This document shows positions 1 through 11,247 of a stretch of 64,000 bases of DNA, in pieces (positions within the stretch are counted from its first letter, which is position 1; each line of letters opens with the position of its first letter). This DNA comes from Saccharibacillus deserti (lineage in GTDB: Bacteria > Bacillota > Bacilli > Paenibacillales > Paenibacillaceae), in contig NZ_JABJVN010000002.1 of assembly GCF_013618475.1 (NCBI RefSeq), positions 496,001 to 560,000 on the forward strand, in the 5' to 3' direction. The notes under the pieces were generated by a model. It did no database searches and was not told the origin of the DNA. It worked only from the letters and a program-made list of their open reading frames with translations. The translations under genes were made by a program, and so were the position numbers.

Positions 1-45
1 CCAAGGCGAATCCGGCGGCATATAAAAAGATAAAGCATCGACCCG

Positions 46-71
46 GCCGATCGGCGATCCGGCCCGGGGAG
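46..71 (-). terminator. possible terminator hairpin after the first gene
   Basis: Reading the minus strand past the stop of the first gene, a GC-rich inverted repeat (CCGGGCCG, 10-nt loop, CGGCCGGG, one mismatch) is followed by a T-rich run. The T-run is interrupted, so this is only a weak candidate. Bases 1-45 hold nothing else I can support. Confidence 0.3.
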
Positions 72-82
72 AAGAGGCGGTC

Positions 83-613
83 TTACTGTCCGCTCAACTC
101 GTCGATTTCGTTAAGGGAGAAGCTGTAAACCTGCTTTTCGTCGACGTGATAGACGCTGAGCATCTGCGCGGGTTCGTCGAAATTGAGAATCCGGCAGGGA
201 ATACTGAGCCGGTTGCCTCCCGGTTTGTTGACGACCACGCGAACCAGCCGGTTCTTGCTGATACTGTCCCGAATATCGTCGGGAGTCAAATGGGAAGAAG
301 CTTGTGAGAGCGCTTTGGCAACGGTGGCCGCAGCCGCAGTTTGGGCAGCCGCAGCGGCTTTGGCCTGAAATCCTTTGGCTGCGGACAAATTGGCTTTGGA
401 CTTTTCCACGTAATTCGTTTTCATGCTGGCCAGCGCCGATTCGATGACTTTGCCGAGCTCGATTCCCGAGTTGATACGAAGGTCGACGACTTTGTCCGAA
501 GTGTTCAAAAGCGCCAGGAGGGCCTGCAAAGTCTCGGCGTTGGTCGAGCCTTCGATCAGAATGTCCACGTTGAATAAAAAGCCGGAACGTTCTTGCGATG
601 TCTTATTGTTCAT
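83..613 (-). CDS. conserved-looking hypothetical protein, 176 aa
   Basis: I do not recognise this family. The ATG lies 5 nt after a clear GGGGGAA ribosome-binding site. The protein has no signal peptide or membrane segment. Residues about 10-65 look like mixed alpha/beta, residues about 77-105 are strikingly alanine-rich and probably a long helix, and residues about 120-170 are rich in beta-branched and aromatic residues and look like a small beta domain. It is transcribed alone, divergently from the dps gene, with 364 bases between them. No catalytic motif is evident. Coding potential is supported by the ribosome-binding site and by codon usage like the neighbours. A structural or regulatory role is possible, but nothing in the sequence decides it. 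Confidence 0.7.
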   Translation of the reverse strand: MNNKTSQERSGFLFNVDILIEGSTNAETLQALLALLNTSDKVVDLRINSGIELGKVIESALASMKTNYVEKSKANLSAAKGFQAKAAAAAQTAAAATVAKALSQASSHLTPDDIRDSISKNRLVRVVVNKPGGNRLSIPCRILNFDEPAQMLSVYHVDEKQVYSFSLNEIDELSGQ

Positions 614-977
614 AATTCCCCCGGTCTGAACCCGTTCAAATTTGGATAAGGATTTTGCCTTAAAATCGGAATCCGTGTCTCCTCATATTACCATGACTTT
701 TGGCATAATCCTAGTCCCGTAGGACTTCCGGCCAATCGGAATATCCATTTTAAGGGGGCGGGTTCGAGCGGATGTTCCGGAAAATATGTTCGCCTACTTG
801 CCTTTGATAAGGCGGCTGCGGAGGCTTTAAGCGGGTCTATTGTTTCGCCGCAATTTCGATCGGGTAAACTCTAACTAGAAGCGGCAGAGCAAAATGCTGC
901 CGTGCCCGTTTGACAACTTGTCCGCTGCGCTCCATATTTCAAACGCGGATTACATTTTGAAGGAGAGAGGGATAATC
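614..977. other. divergent intergenic region, unknown gene / dps
   Basis: This 364-base gap separates two divergent genes. The only well-formed promoter I find points right, towards dps (910-938). A promoter for the leftward gene must also lie here, but I could not pick one with confidence. I saw no PerR-like box next to the dps promoter and no RNA gene. Confidence 0.5.
910..938 (+). promoter_or_regulatory. sigma-A promoter of dps
   Basis: TTGACA at 910-915, a 17-base spacer, and CATATT at 933-938. It lies about 40 bases upstream of the dps ATG. The -35 is a consensus match and the -10 is imperfect. Confidence 0.6.
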
Positions 978-1442
978 ATGGATAAAACAAAAACGGAAGC
1001 CCAAACCAAAACACTCGAGGAAATTCTGAACCGTCAGGTCGCGAACCTGAATGTTCTTTACGTTAAAATCCATAACTTCCACTGGTATGTAAAAGGCGAG
1101 AACTTCTACACGCTGCATGTGAAGTTCGAAGAACTTTACAACGAAGTGACGGAGAAAATGGACGAAGTGGCCGAGCGCATGCTGACCATCAAGGCAAGCC
1201 CTGCCGCTACCATGAAAGAATATCTGGAATTGTCCAGCATTCAAGAAGCAGCCGGCGGCGAAGATTACCGCACGATGGTCCAAACGATCATCGAAGACTT
1301 CGCAACGGTAGCCGAAGAGATGCAGGAAGGCCTGGAACTTGCCGAAGAAGCACACGATCAAGCGACAAGCGATATGCTCATTGCCATGAAACAGGATCTC
1401 GAGAAGCATATGTGGATGCTGCGTTCGTTCCTCGGACACTAA
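978..1442 (+). CDS. dps: Dps-family DNA-protecting mini-ferritin
   Basis: This is a Dps/ferritin-like protein that oxidises and stores iron in a 12-subunit shell and protects DNA from peroxide. The product is 154 residues, normal for Dps. The ferroxidase ligands are visible: H35 in IHNFHWYV, H47, D62 and E66, with the spacing of Listeria-type Dps. E51 replaces the usual aspartate. I chose the ATG at 978 because it follows AGGAGAGAGGG; the open frame upstream of it lacks a good ribosome-binding site. It is a single-gene unit with its own promoter and a strong terminator. It sits just upstream of the suf operon, which fits shared iron and oxidative-stress physiology, although no PerR box was seen at this promoter. 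Confidence 0.93.
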   Translation: MDKTKTEAQTKTLEEILNRQVANLNVLYVKIHNFHWYVKGENFYTLHVKFEELYNEVTEKMDEVAERMLTIKASPAATMKEYLELSSIQEAAGGEDYRTMVQTIIEDFATVAEEMQEGLELAEEAHDQATSDMLIAMKQDLEKHMWMLRSFLGH

Positions 1443-1488
1443 GAGAACAACAAAACTTACGGAATTCCGGCTGTGGCCGGTTATATGG

Positions 1489-1519
1489 AAAGCCCGGTCT
1501 GAAAACGACCGGGCTTTTG
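1489..1519 (+). terminator. terminator after dps
   Basis: AAGCCCGGTC, a 7-base loop and GACCGGGCTT form a perfect 10-bp stem that runs into TTTT. Confidence 0.85.
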
Positions 1520-1635
1520 CTTTTTGAACAGGAAAGTCCGATACAAATAGTTGCACAAAATTCATTGATTACACGCTTAAATTTTTAAATGTATGGCGAT
1601 TCGTTGAACTGAAAAATAAATTCGGGTAAAATAAA

Positions 1636-1664
1636 TTGAGAATCAACGATAATCAGTTTATAAT
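1636..1664 (+). promoter_or_regulatory. sigma-A promoter of the suf operon
   Basis: TTGAGA at 1636-1641, a 17-base spacer and a consensus TATAAT at 1659-1664. It lies about 90 bases upstream of the sufC ATG in a locally AT-rich stretch, unlike the surrounding DNA. Confidence 0.8.
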
Positions 1665-1689
1665 CATTACAAGGTTATAATTATTTTGG
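1658..1689 (+). promoter_or_regulatory. PerR/Fur-type operator over the suf promoter
   Basis: Bases 1658-1672 read TTATAATCATTACAA, matching the PerR box TTATAATNATTATAA at 13 of 14 defined positions and covering the -10 element. A second partial copy at 1675-1689 begins TTATAATTATT and matches 11 of 14. Position and match suggest repression by PerR or a related Fur-family protein. Fur and PerR boxes share the same core, so the regulator itself is an inference. Confidence 0.6.
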
Positions 1690-1752
1690 TTAGAGTGTTT
1701 GATCAAAAGGATATCACGGATTCACCATTATATTTCTGGAGGGACGCTGAAC

Positions 1753-2541
1753 ATGGCAACTAAATTCGTCATCGAAGGACTCAAAGCTCAGATCGAAGGC
1801 AAGGAAATTCTGAAAGGCATCAATCTGGAAATGAACGGCGGGGAAATCCATGCGATCATGGGACCGAACGGCACAGGCAAAAGTACGCTGGCTTCCGCGC
1901 TGATGGGACATCCGAAATATGAAGTGACCGAAGGTACGGTTACGCTGAACGGCGAAGATGTGCTGGATATGGGCGTGGACGAGCGTGCGCTCGCCGGTAT
2001 GTTCCTAGCCATGCAGTATCCGAGCGAAATTGCCGGCGTCACGAATTCCGACTTCCTGCGCAGCGCGATCAATGCGCGCCGCGGCGAAGGCAACGAGATT
2101 TCGTTGATCAAATTCATCCGTCAAATGGAGAGCAGCATGAAAGGGCTCGAAATGAATCCGGAGTTCGCCCACCGCTACCTGAACGAAGGTTTCTCCGGCG
2201 GCGAGAAAAAGCGCAACGAAATTCTTCAAATGATGATGCTCGATCCGAAACTTGTCATCCTGGACGAAATCGATTCCGGTCTCGACATCGATGCCCTGCG
2301 GATCGTAGCGAACGGCGTGAACGAAATGAAACACGAAGACCGCGGTTTCCTGATCATTACCCACTATCAGCGCCTGCTGAATTACATTACGCCTGACTTC
2401 GTACACGTCATGATGCAGGGCCGTATCGTCAAATCCGGCGGACCGGAACTGGCGGCGCGCCTCGAGCAGGACGGTTACGACTGGATCAAGGAAGAACTGG
2501 GCATTACCGACGAAACGGTCGGACAAGAACAAGAAGCCTAA
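1753..2541 (+). CDS. sufC: Fe-S assembly ATPase SufC
   Basis: SufC is the ABC-type ATPase of the SufBCD scaffold that builds Fe-S clusters in the cytoplasm. It is 262 residues. Walker A GPNGTGKST is at about 37-45, the signature FSGGEKKRNE is near 150, and Walker B LVILDEIDSGLD follows at about 170. These are the SufC-specific forms. I chose the ATG at 1753, which follows TCTGGAGGGA; the longer frame upstream has no better site. It is the first gene of sufC-sufD-sufS-sufU-sufB, the usual Firmicute order. Transcription starts from the promoter at 1636-1664. Confidence 0.97.
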   Translation: MATKFVIEGLKAQIEGKEILKGINLEMNGGEIHAIMGPNGTGKSTLASALMGHPKYEVTEGTVTLNGEDVLDMGVDERALAGMFLAMQYPSEIAGVTNSDFLRSAINARRGEGNEISLIKFIRQMESSMKGLEMNPEFAHRYLNEGFSGGEKKRNEILQMMMLDPKLVILDEIDSGLDIDALRIVANGVNEMKHEDRGFLIITHYQRLLNYITPDFVHVMMQGRIVKSGGPELAARLEQDGYDWIKEELGITDETVGQEQEA

Positions 2542-2573
2542 TCCCATAACGAACGGAAGGAGGAACACCGATT

Positions 2574-5510
<2,937 letters not shown>

Positions 5511-5528
5511 CGAAAGGGAGGCATTAAC

Positions 5529-6926
5529 ATGGCTAAAGAAGCACCGATCAGCGAAGAGTATCAATATGGCTTCCGCGACGAGCACGAGTCTATTTACAAG
5601 AGCGGTAAAGGCTTGACCAAAGAAATCGTCATTTCCATTTCGAAGATGAAAAACGAACCCGAATGGATGCTCGATTTCCGCCTGAAAGCTTTCGAACAGT
5701 TCCAAAAGATGCCGATGCCAACATGGGGCGGCGATCTGAGCGAATTGAACTTTGACGAGATCCAATACTATGTCAAAGCGTCCGAAGGACAAAGCAAAAC
5801 GTGGGAAGAAGTGCCAAGCGAAATCAAGGAAACTTTCGATAAGCTCGGTATTCCGGAAGCGGAACAAAAGTTCCTCGCCGGCGTTTCGGCGCAGTATGAA
5901 TCCGAAGTCGTCTATCATAATATTCAAAAAGAACTCGAAGACCAAGGCGTTATCTTTATGGATACCGATACGGCGCTCAGAGAGCACCCGGAAATTCTGA
6001 GAGAACATTTCGCCAAAGTCATCCCGCCGACCGACAACAAGTTTGCGGCATTGAACAGTGCGGTATGGTCCGGCGGCAGCTTCATCTACGTCCCTAAAGG
6101 CGTGAAGTGCGAAGTTCCGCTGCAGGCTTACTTCCGGATCAACTCGGAAAACATGGGCCAATTCGAACGCACGCTGATCATCGCGGACGAAGGCAGCTTC
6201 GTGCACTACGTCGAAGGATGTACGGCTCCGGTCTACGGAACGAATTCCCTGCACAGTGCGGTCGTTGAGATCATCGTCAAAAAGGACGCCCGCGTCCGTT
6301 ATACGACGATCCAGAACTGGTCTTCGAACATCTACAACCTCGTAACCAAACGTGCGGTTGCGGAAGAGAATGCCAATATGGAATGGGTCGACGGCAACAT
6401 CGGCTCCAAGCTGACCATGAAATATCCGGCTGTCGTTCTCAAAGGACGCGGCGCCAAAGGTTCCGTTCTGTCGATCGCGGTTGCCGGCAAAGACCAGCAT
6501 CAGCACGCAGGCGCGAAAATGATTCACCTCGCTCCGGATACGACATCGACCATCATTTCCAAGTCGATCAGTAAACACGGCGGCAAAGTGACGTATCAAG
6601 GTCTGGCTTCTTTCGGCCGCAAGGCGCAGGGCGCCAAGTCGAACATCAAGTGCGATACGCTCATTCTTGATAATCAATCCACGTCCGATACGATCCCGTA
6701 CAACGAGATTCTGACCGACGACGTGATGCTGGAGCACGAAGCGACGGTATCGAAGGTATCCGAAGATCAGCTCTTCTACCTGATGAGCCGCGGCCTCAGC
6801 GAGAACGAAGCGACGCAGATGATCGTCATGGGCTTCATCGAGCCGTTCACCAAAGAACTGCCGATGGAATATGCGGTCGAAATGAACCGTCTCATCAAGT
6901 TCGAAATGGAAGGCTCGATCGGTTAA
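5529..6926 (+). CDS. sufB: Fe-S assembly scaffold subunit SufB
   Basis: SufB is the main scaffold subunit of the SufBC2D complex. The product is 465 residues, normal for the family. Typical blocks are [19 protein letters not shown] at the N-terminus, [17 protein letters not shown] near 180, and the C-terminal core [16 protein letters not shown] with [18 protein letters not shown]. The ATG follows GAAAGGGAGG. It is the last gene of the suf operon and ends before a strong terminator at 6954-6984. Confidence 0.97.
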   Translation: MAKEAPISEEYQYGFRDEHESIYKSGKGLTKEIVISISKMKNEPEWMLDFRLKAFEQFQKMPMPTWGGDLSELNFDEIQYYVKASEGQSKTWEEVPSEIKETFDKLGIPEAEQKFLAGVSAQYESEVVYHNIQKELEDQGVIFMDTDTALREHPEILREHFAKVIPPTDNKFAALNSAVWSGGSFIYVPKGVKCEVPLQAYFRINSENMGQFERTLIIADEGSFVHYVEGCTAPVYGTNSLHSAVVEIIVKKDARVRYTTIQNWSSNIYNLVTKRAVAEENANMEWVDGNIGSKLTMKYPAVVLKGRGAKGSVLSIAVAGKDQHQHAGAKMIHLAPDTTSTIISKSISKHGGKVTYQGLASFGRKAQGAKSNIKCDTLILDNQSTSDTIPYNEILTDDVMLEHEATVSKVSEDQLFYLMSRGLSENEATQMIVMGFIEPFTKELPMEYAVEMNRLIKFEMEGSIG

Positions 6927-6953
6927 TTCCGAGTGCGTCTGCCAGGCACAACG

Positions 6954-6984
6954 AAAAAGGCGAACCTTCGGGTTCGTCTTTTTT
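6954..6984 (+). terminator. terminator of the suf operon
   Basis: A 12-bp stem (AAAAGGCGAACC with GGTTCGTCTTTT, one G-T pair) closes on a stable TTCG tetraloop and ends in six T. Confidence 0.88.
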
Positions 6985-7283
6985 GAATTCCCCCTGTTTT
7001 TCCATTAAAACGCCAATCGTTTTGTTTTGCGGCTCGCCGGAGGTGCGGTTCGTCTGGTATACTGAAAAAGCTGACGTTTTATTTGAAATTTGCGGAGATG
7101 GCAGGAATCGCTTGGCTCGCCCTCGAATTAGTTGGCTTACGGCGTGTGCGCAAATTGAGCATGGGAAGCCTATCGAGTTTCCGCCCGGCGGGAGCCGAGC
7201 CGCAGCGGTCGCCGCCGCTTCGGGATGCAGGAGTTCATGAGCCGTTTGCGTGTACGCTTTTAAAGAAGGAGGAAGATAAGAAA
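6985..7283 (+). promoter_or_regulatory. leader region with extended -10 promoter
   Basis: This 299-base gap holds a plausible extended -10 promoter, TGGTATACT at 7055-7063, without a convincing -35. The roughly 215 bases after it would be a long untranslated leader. An in-frame open stretch reaches back to 7083, but it has no ribosome-binding site and an atypical composition, so I do not count it as coding. No riboswitch fold was recognised. Confidence 0.4.
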
Positions 7284-7853
7284 ATGAGCTTCATTTCCGT
7301 AATCGCAAAAGAGCAATTTATAACCGTGATGAGCGACAGTGGCGCCGCCGGTTCGGAACATACGCCTCAGCCCGAACAGCACATGGTCAAAGTGGGGGAA
7401 AAAGAATTCGTGGCTACGGCCGGCGGAGACCGCGAAGCGCGCGAAGTCATTGCCAAGCACGTATCCGATCTGCTGGAAGAAGGCACGCCGTACGACCGGA
7501 TTCTGGTTATTTTGCAGATGACCCTGTCCGCGTTCTCCGAAAAAGGCAAGTCCGTCATGACCGCTTTCGGCGGCGTGAACCGCGAAGGGGATATCGAAGT
7601 GTGCACGTACGATCCGAACAGCCATGCGGAACGCCACTTGAAGCCGCGCGGTACCGAGATCGCTTATTTCTTCCTGGCGGAAGGAGCGGGCAAATACGGC
7701 AACCTGTATGAGCTCCTGCAAAGCTATTGGAAAGAAACCGGAACGGAATCGCCGAGTGCCATGATCCAGTCCCAGAAGCTTCTCAACCGCTATGTCGCTT
7801 CCAAAGACTCGGACGTCAGTCTGTCTACGGCCAAACTGGTCCTGAAGAAGTAA
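7284..7853 (+). CDS. hypothetical cytoplasmic protein, possible Ntn-hydrolase-like fold
   Basis: I do not recognise this 190-residue protein with certainty. The ATG at 7284 follows AAAGAAGGAGGAAG, which is why I reject the longer upstream frame. The N-terminus (MSFISVIAKEQFITVMSD) and an internal FVATAGGDREAREVI stretch look like the opening strands and first helix of a proteasome/HslV-like Ntn-hydrolase sandwich. No processed Thr, Ser or Cys nucleophile is obvious, so an enzymatic role is doubtful. There is no signal peptide or membrane segment. It is monocistronic, followed by a hairpin terminator that also separates it from the convergent HD-GYP gene. Confidence 0.75.
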   Translation: MSFISVIAKEQFITVMSDSGAAGSEHTPQPEQHMVKVGEKEFVATAGGDREAREVIAKHVSDLLEEGTPYDRILVILQMTLSAFSEKGKSVMTAFGGVNREGDIEVCTYDPNSHAERHLKPRGTEIAYFFLAEGAGKYGNLYELLQSYWKETGTESPSAMIQSQKLLNRYVASKDSDVSLSTAKLVLKK

Positions 7854-7857
7854 ACGC

Positions 7858-7898
7858 AAAAAAACACGTACCCGCTTTTGGCGGCACGTGTTTTTTTG
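7858..7898. terminator. bidirectional terminator between convergent genes
   Basis: AACACGT and ACGTGTT form the outer stem, with a CCGC/GCGG inner stem. A-run and T-run lie on the two sides, so it can serve both the gene on its left (plus strand) and the HD-GYP gene on its right (minus strand). Confidence 0.8.
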
Positions 7899-7969
7899 TC
7901 TGCGATAAGGAGAAGGCCCGGGAGGCGCGACGCTCGCCGATCTGGTATTCAGTCGAACAAAAGGGCTGC

Positions 7970-9025
7970 TCAGGTCTCGTTGTCCGAAAATACTTCCGCG
8001 ATATCCAGATCTTGTTCCAGAGACAGATCGATGAAGCGGTCGCTGACCCGGATCAGAGGTCTGAAAAAGTCGGTCGGATGATTCATTACGATATAGCCGT
8101 ATTCCCCGTTCGTCAGCCGAACTTTCTTGTTGATGAAATAAGGGAGCATATTGCGGATAAAAGTATGGGTCGGCTCCGGGGCCAATTGTCCGAAGCTGAG
8201 CGCGTACAGTTCTTTGAGGACGTTGATCAGCTCCTGCTTGTCCTGATACACGCGATTGCTCGTCATGGCGCTGTAAACGTCGGCTACCGCGATAATCTTC
8301 GACCACGGGTGCATCTCGTCTTCTTTGATCCCGTAAGGGTAGCCGCTGCCGTCGCCGCGTTCGTGATGCTGCAGCGCCGCCGTCGCCGCGACCGTATCGC
8401 CCAGCGAGTTGCGGATGATCTCATAACCGTTTACGGTATGTGTCTTGATGATCTCGTATTCTTCGTTGGTCAGTCGGCCCGGCTTATTCAGAATCTCGCC
8501 AGGAACCGTCGATTTGCCGATATCGTGCAGATACCCGGCCTGACAGATCGCGGACGCCTGATCGTGGGGATACCCTAGCCAGAGAGCAAGGTAATACGAC
8601 AGCATGCCTACCTGCATCGAGTGCACGTACGTATAGTTGGCGTCCCGGTTCAGCAGCAGAAGCAGGGCAACGGCATCTTTTTGGGAAGCCAGCACGTTAA
8701 ACAGCGGCTGCATGATATCTTCGACCAATTCGCTGTCGAACTTGCCTGTGGTCATCGATTCATGAAAAAGGGATTCGAACATAAGTACCGCATCGTCAAA
8801 CGTAGATTTGATTTCCGGGAAAAGGAAGGCGTTCAAAGGAGCCGAGGGAGCAGGCACCTCCTCGATCTGCTGAACTTCGACATAATCGATGCTGTGCTGA
8901 ACCAGCCGGGCGATTTCCGCGTCATGCAGAGCGGTACCTTTGGCGAGAATATGCACGCCGTGCCGATTGAAGGTATCGGCGAGCAGGCGGTCACCGGTTT
9001 TGAGATCGGTCACATGAACTTTCAA
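7970..9025 (-). CDS. HD-GYP domain phosphodiesterase (first copy)
   Basis: HD-GYP proteins usually hydrolyse cyclic di-GMP (sometimes cGAMP). The product is 351 residues, cytoplasmic. The N-terminal 70 residues are a DUF3391-like cap (KTGDRLLADTFNRHGVHILAKG). The HD-GYP domain covers about 130-300, with HDIGKSTVPGEILNKPG and the hallmark HHERGDGSGYP. I chose a TTG start at 9025 because AAAGGAG lies just upstream of it on the minus strand; the longer frame has no ribosome-binding site. It is convergent with the preceding gene and divergent from the YunD-type gene. A second HD-GYP protein is encoded 2.2 kb away. Confidence 0.9.
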   Translation of the reverse strand: MKVHVTDLKTGDRLLADTFNRHGVHILAKGTALHDAEIARLVQHSIDYVEVQQIEEVPAPSAPLNAFLFPEIKSTFDDAVLMFESLFHESMTTGKFDSELVEDIMQPLFNVLASQKDAVALLLLLNRDANYTYVHSMQVGMLSYYLALWLGYPHDQASAICQAGYLHDIGKSTVPGEILNKPGRLTNEEYEIIKTHTVNGYEIIRNSLGDTVAATAALQHHERGDGSGYPYGIKEDEMHPWSKIIAVADVYSAMTSNRVYQDKQELINVLKELYALSFGQLAPEPTHTFIRNMLPYFINKKVRLTNGEYGYIVMNHPTDFFRPLIRVSDRFIDLSLEQDLDIAEVFSDNET

Positions 9026-9341
9026 AAGCGATGTCTCCTTTCTGTAACGAACGAGTACTGCGATCAAACGAGGAGCCGATCCGGGAATGCCGATTCCGGA
9101 CGGTTTCGTCAACCTCCGGAACTCCGGTATGCAGATCGGCACAATCTGGCCGCTCGGACACGTCGCCCGATTCGAGTCGGGAAAAACTCGGTCGGGGAGC
9201 GGATTGGGCGCAGAATAGAGGATAACTTCGATCCCTGGTAGATAGATGCAGAGATCGTTTGATTCGTATATCGGCAGAATAGGTCCAATTTGTTTGCGAC
9301 TTCAATCTTTCCGTAAATTGGGATACTGACCCTATTAATAT

Positions 9342-9371
9342 AGCATACTCCGCGTTAGAAATGGTGCACAA
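9342..9371 (-). promoter_or_regulatory. tentative promoter of the first HD-GYP gene
   Basis: On the minus strand TTGTGC, an 18-base spacer and TATGCT, in a short AT-rich patch. It would give a leader of about 310 bases. Confidence 0.35.
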
Positions 9372-9490
9372 TGAACCAGTCAATTTTATCATACAAGTGC
9401 AAAATATCCTTTTTTCTTTACTGTTGGTAAGCAAGCCGGCGATAATTTGCTCCAAAGGAGCGGCTTATTCTTTTCGGGGACCCGGCGGCA

Positions 9491-9499
9491 TGTTAAAAT
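9491..9499 (+). promoter_or_regulatory. extended -10 promoter of the nucleotidase gene
   Basis: TGTTAAAAT is a TGn-extended -10 hexamer. The -35 region is poor. It would give a leader of about 185 bases. Confidence 0.4.
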
Positions 9500-9692
9500 A
9501 GTTGCATAGGCCGCGGAAGCGCATCGGCGTTTCCCGTGCTTGACGCTGCTTCCTACCCGGAATCGTGGTTGTTCGTTTGCGGGTAAGGCTTTATGATCGA
9601 AAGAGGGACCGAATACGATTTCGCAGCGAAAAGGCCCGCGCAGGCGGAATTTGCGCTGTATAGGATGCAGGGTCCGAAGGAGGACGGCTTCA

Positions 9693-11129
9693 ATGGTCTC
9701 AAAGACGCAAGAGCGGGATACGCTGATTCTGCTGCACACCAACGACCTTCACAGCCATTTTGAGCAGATGGGCCGGATTGCCGCGTTTATCGCTGCGGAA
9801 AAAGCGCAGGGCAAGCCGGTATGCACACTCGATGTCGGCGATCACATGGATCGCATGGCAATCGAGACGGAAGGCAGCTTGGGAGCGGCCAATGTCGACA
9901 TTTTGAATCGTTCCGGGTACAATGCCGTAACGATCGGAAATAATGAAGGATTGACCTTTACGCCGGAGCGTCTCGGAGAAGTTTACGCGTCGCTGAAATG
10001 TCCGGTCGTATGCGGCAACGTGCGGATGGGAGATGGCTCGCTGCCGGAGTGGCTGCATGAAACGGCAGTGGTGGAAACGGGCGGATTCAAAGTCGGGATA
10101 CTTGGCCTGACCGCTCCGTTTTCGGATTTTTACCGGCTGCTGGGAGTCGAAGTGTCCGATCCGTTCGCCGGGCTGCAGGATCGGGTGAACGAAATGCGCG
10201 GACAGGCCGACATTGTGGTACTGCTGTCCCATCTGGGGCTGGCTTCCGACGAGCGGATTGCCGCAATGACCGAAGGAATCGACCTGATCCTGGGCGGACA
10301 TACGCATCATCTCCTGCCGGAACCGGCCGTGATCGGCGGGACTGTGGTCTGTGCGGCCGGCAAATTCGGCCGTCATATCGGCCGGATCGTGATTGAACGC
10401 GATCCTCTTTCGGGTCTGTGCAGCGTCCGGGAAGCCGGATTGGTCGAACTCGCCGATACCGCCCCTTCCGATGCCGCGATCGACCATGCCATTGCGAGGC
10501 ATCACGAAGAAGCGGCGGAGCGGCTGCGAAGCGTGGCGGCCGTATCCGAATGCGAACTGCCCGTCGACTACGAGCAGGAATCGCAGCTCGGCAATTTGCT
10601 TGCCCAGTCGGTTCGGAACTTTGCGGGCGGCGAGTTCTCGCTGGTCAATTCCGGACAGGTGCTCGGTCCGCTTCCGCCGGGCGAGATCACGGAGGGGATG
10701 CTGCATGCCCTCTGTCCGTCTCCGATTAATCCGTGCGTGGTGACGCTGCGGGGCAGCGATATTCTGCACAGTCTCGAACAATCGCTGCTGCCGGAATACA
10801 CGGGCAAGAAGCTGACCGGTTTCGGTTTTCGGGGCGAAAGACTGGGCGGACTGTGCGCCGATGGATTGACGATCCGCTATGATCCGGAAGCGCCTCCGCA
10901 TTCCCGAATTATCGAAGCCAGGACGTCCGACAGAACGATCGAGCCCGACGGCGAGTACCGTGTAGGCACGCTGGATATGTTCACTTTCGGCGCGGGTTAC
11001 GAATCATTGAGCCGCGGAACGGATAAAAGCTTCATGCTGCCCGAATTCTTGCGGGATCTGCTGCGTTTGGAACTGGGTCGTCCCGGCGCTGTCGAAGAGG
11101 CTTTTGTCCTACGTTGGACGGAAGCCTAA
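9693..11129 (+). CDS. yunD: YunD-type metallophosphatase / 5'-nucleotidase
   Basis: A two-domain 5'-nucleotidase/UDP-sugar hydrolase family protein of 478 residues. The N-terminal calcineurin-like phosphoesterase shows LLHTNDLHSHFEQMGR, TLDVGDHMDR, VTIGNNEGLTF (the YunD-like GNNE in place of the usual GNHE/D), LLSHLG and LGGHTHHLL. The C-terminal nucleotidase domain runs from about 300 and includes FSLVNSGQV. There is no signal peptide, so it acts in the cytoplasm, unlike secreted UshA. I chose the ATG at 9693, which follows GAAGGAGGA. The substrate is not decided by the sequence. The next gene on this strand encodes an HD-GYP protein, which raises the idea of nucleotide second-messenger turnover but does not prove it. 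Confidence 0.85.
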   Translation: MVSKTQERDTLILLHTNDLHSHFEQMGRIAAFIAAEKAQGKPVCTLDVGDHMDRMAIETEGSLGAANVDILNRSGYNAVTIGNNEGLTFTPERLGEVYASLKCPVVCGNVRMGDGSLPEWLHETAVVETGGFKVGILGLTAPFSDFYRLLGVEVSDPFAGLQDRVNEMRGQADIVVLLSHLGLASDERIAAMTEGIDLILGGHTHHLLPEPAVIGGTVVCAAGKFGRHIGRIVIERDPLSGLCSVREAGLVELADTAPSDAAIDHAIARHHEEAAERLRSVAAVSECELPVDYEQESQLGNLLAQSVRNFAGGEFSLVNSGQVLGPLPPGEITEGMLHALCPSPINPCVVTLRGSDILHSLEQSLLPEYTGKKLTGFGFRGERLGGLCADGLTIRYDPEAPPHSRIIEARTSDRTIEPDGEYRVGTLDMFTFGAGYESLSRGTDKSFMLPEFLRDLLRLELGRPGAVEEAFVLRWTEA

Positions 11130-11247
11130 AGGATCTTTGTGCCCAGTACCTGCTTTTGTAAGGTTCAAAATATCAACGGCCCTCGCCGACGTGAACGCCA
11201 AGCAGCACGGTCCGGATGACGAGACGGCTTAAATGGAGTGGAAGTTT

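Larger units (their letters stand above)
9026..9692. other. divergent intergenic region, HD-GYP gene / nucleotidase gene
   Basis: This 667-base gap contains a tentative leftward promoter (9342-9371) and a rightward extended -10 promoter (9491-9499). I looked for a cyclic di-GMP riboswitch in the leader of the HD-GYP gene and did not see the conserved GEMM core. Open frames crossing it have no ribosome-binding sites or recognisable sequence. Confidence 0.5.

Noticed and set aside
9026-9340. Cyclic di-GMP riboswitch in the leader of the first HD-GYP gene
   Set aside because: The long leader invited the idea, but the conserved GEMM core was not found on the minus strand.
9389-9742. A 117-residue minus-strand frame between the HD-GYP and nucleotidase genes
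   Set aside because: No ribosome-binding site, odd composition and overlap with the nucleotidase start.
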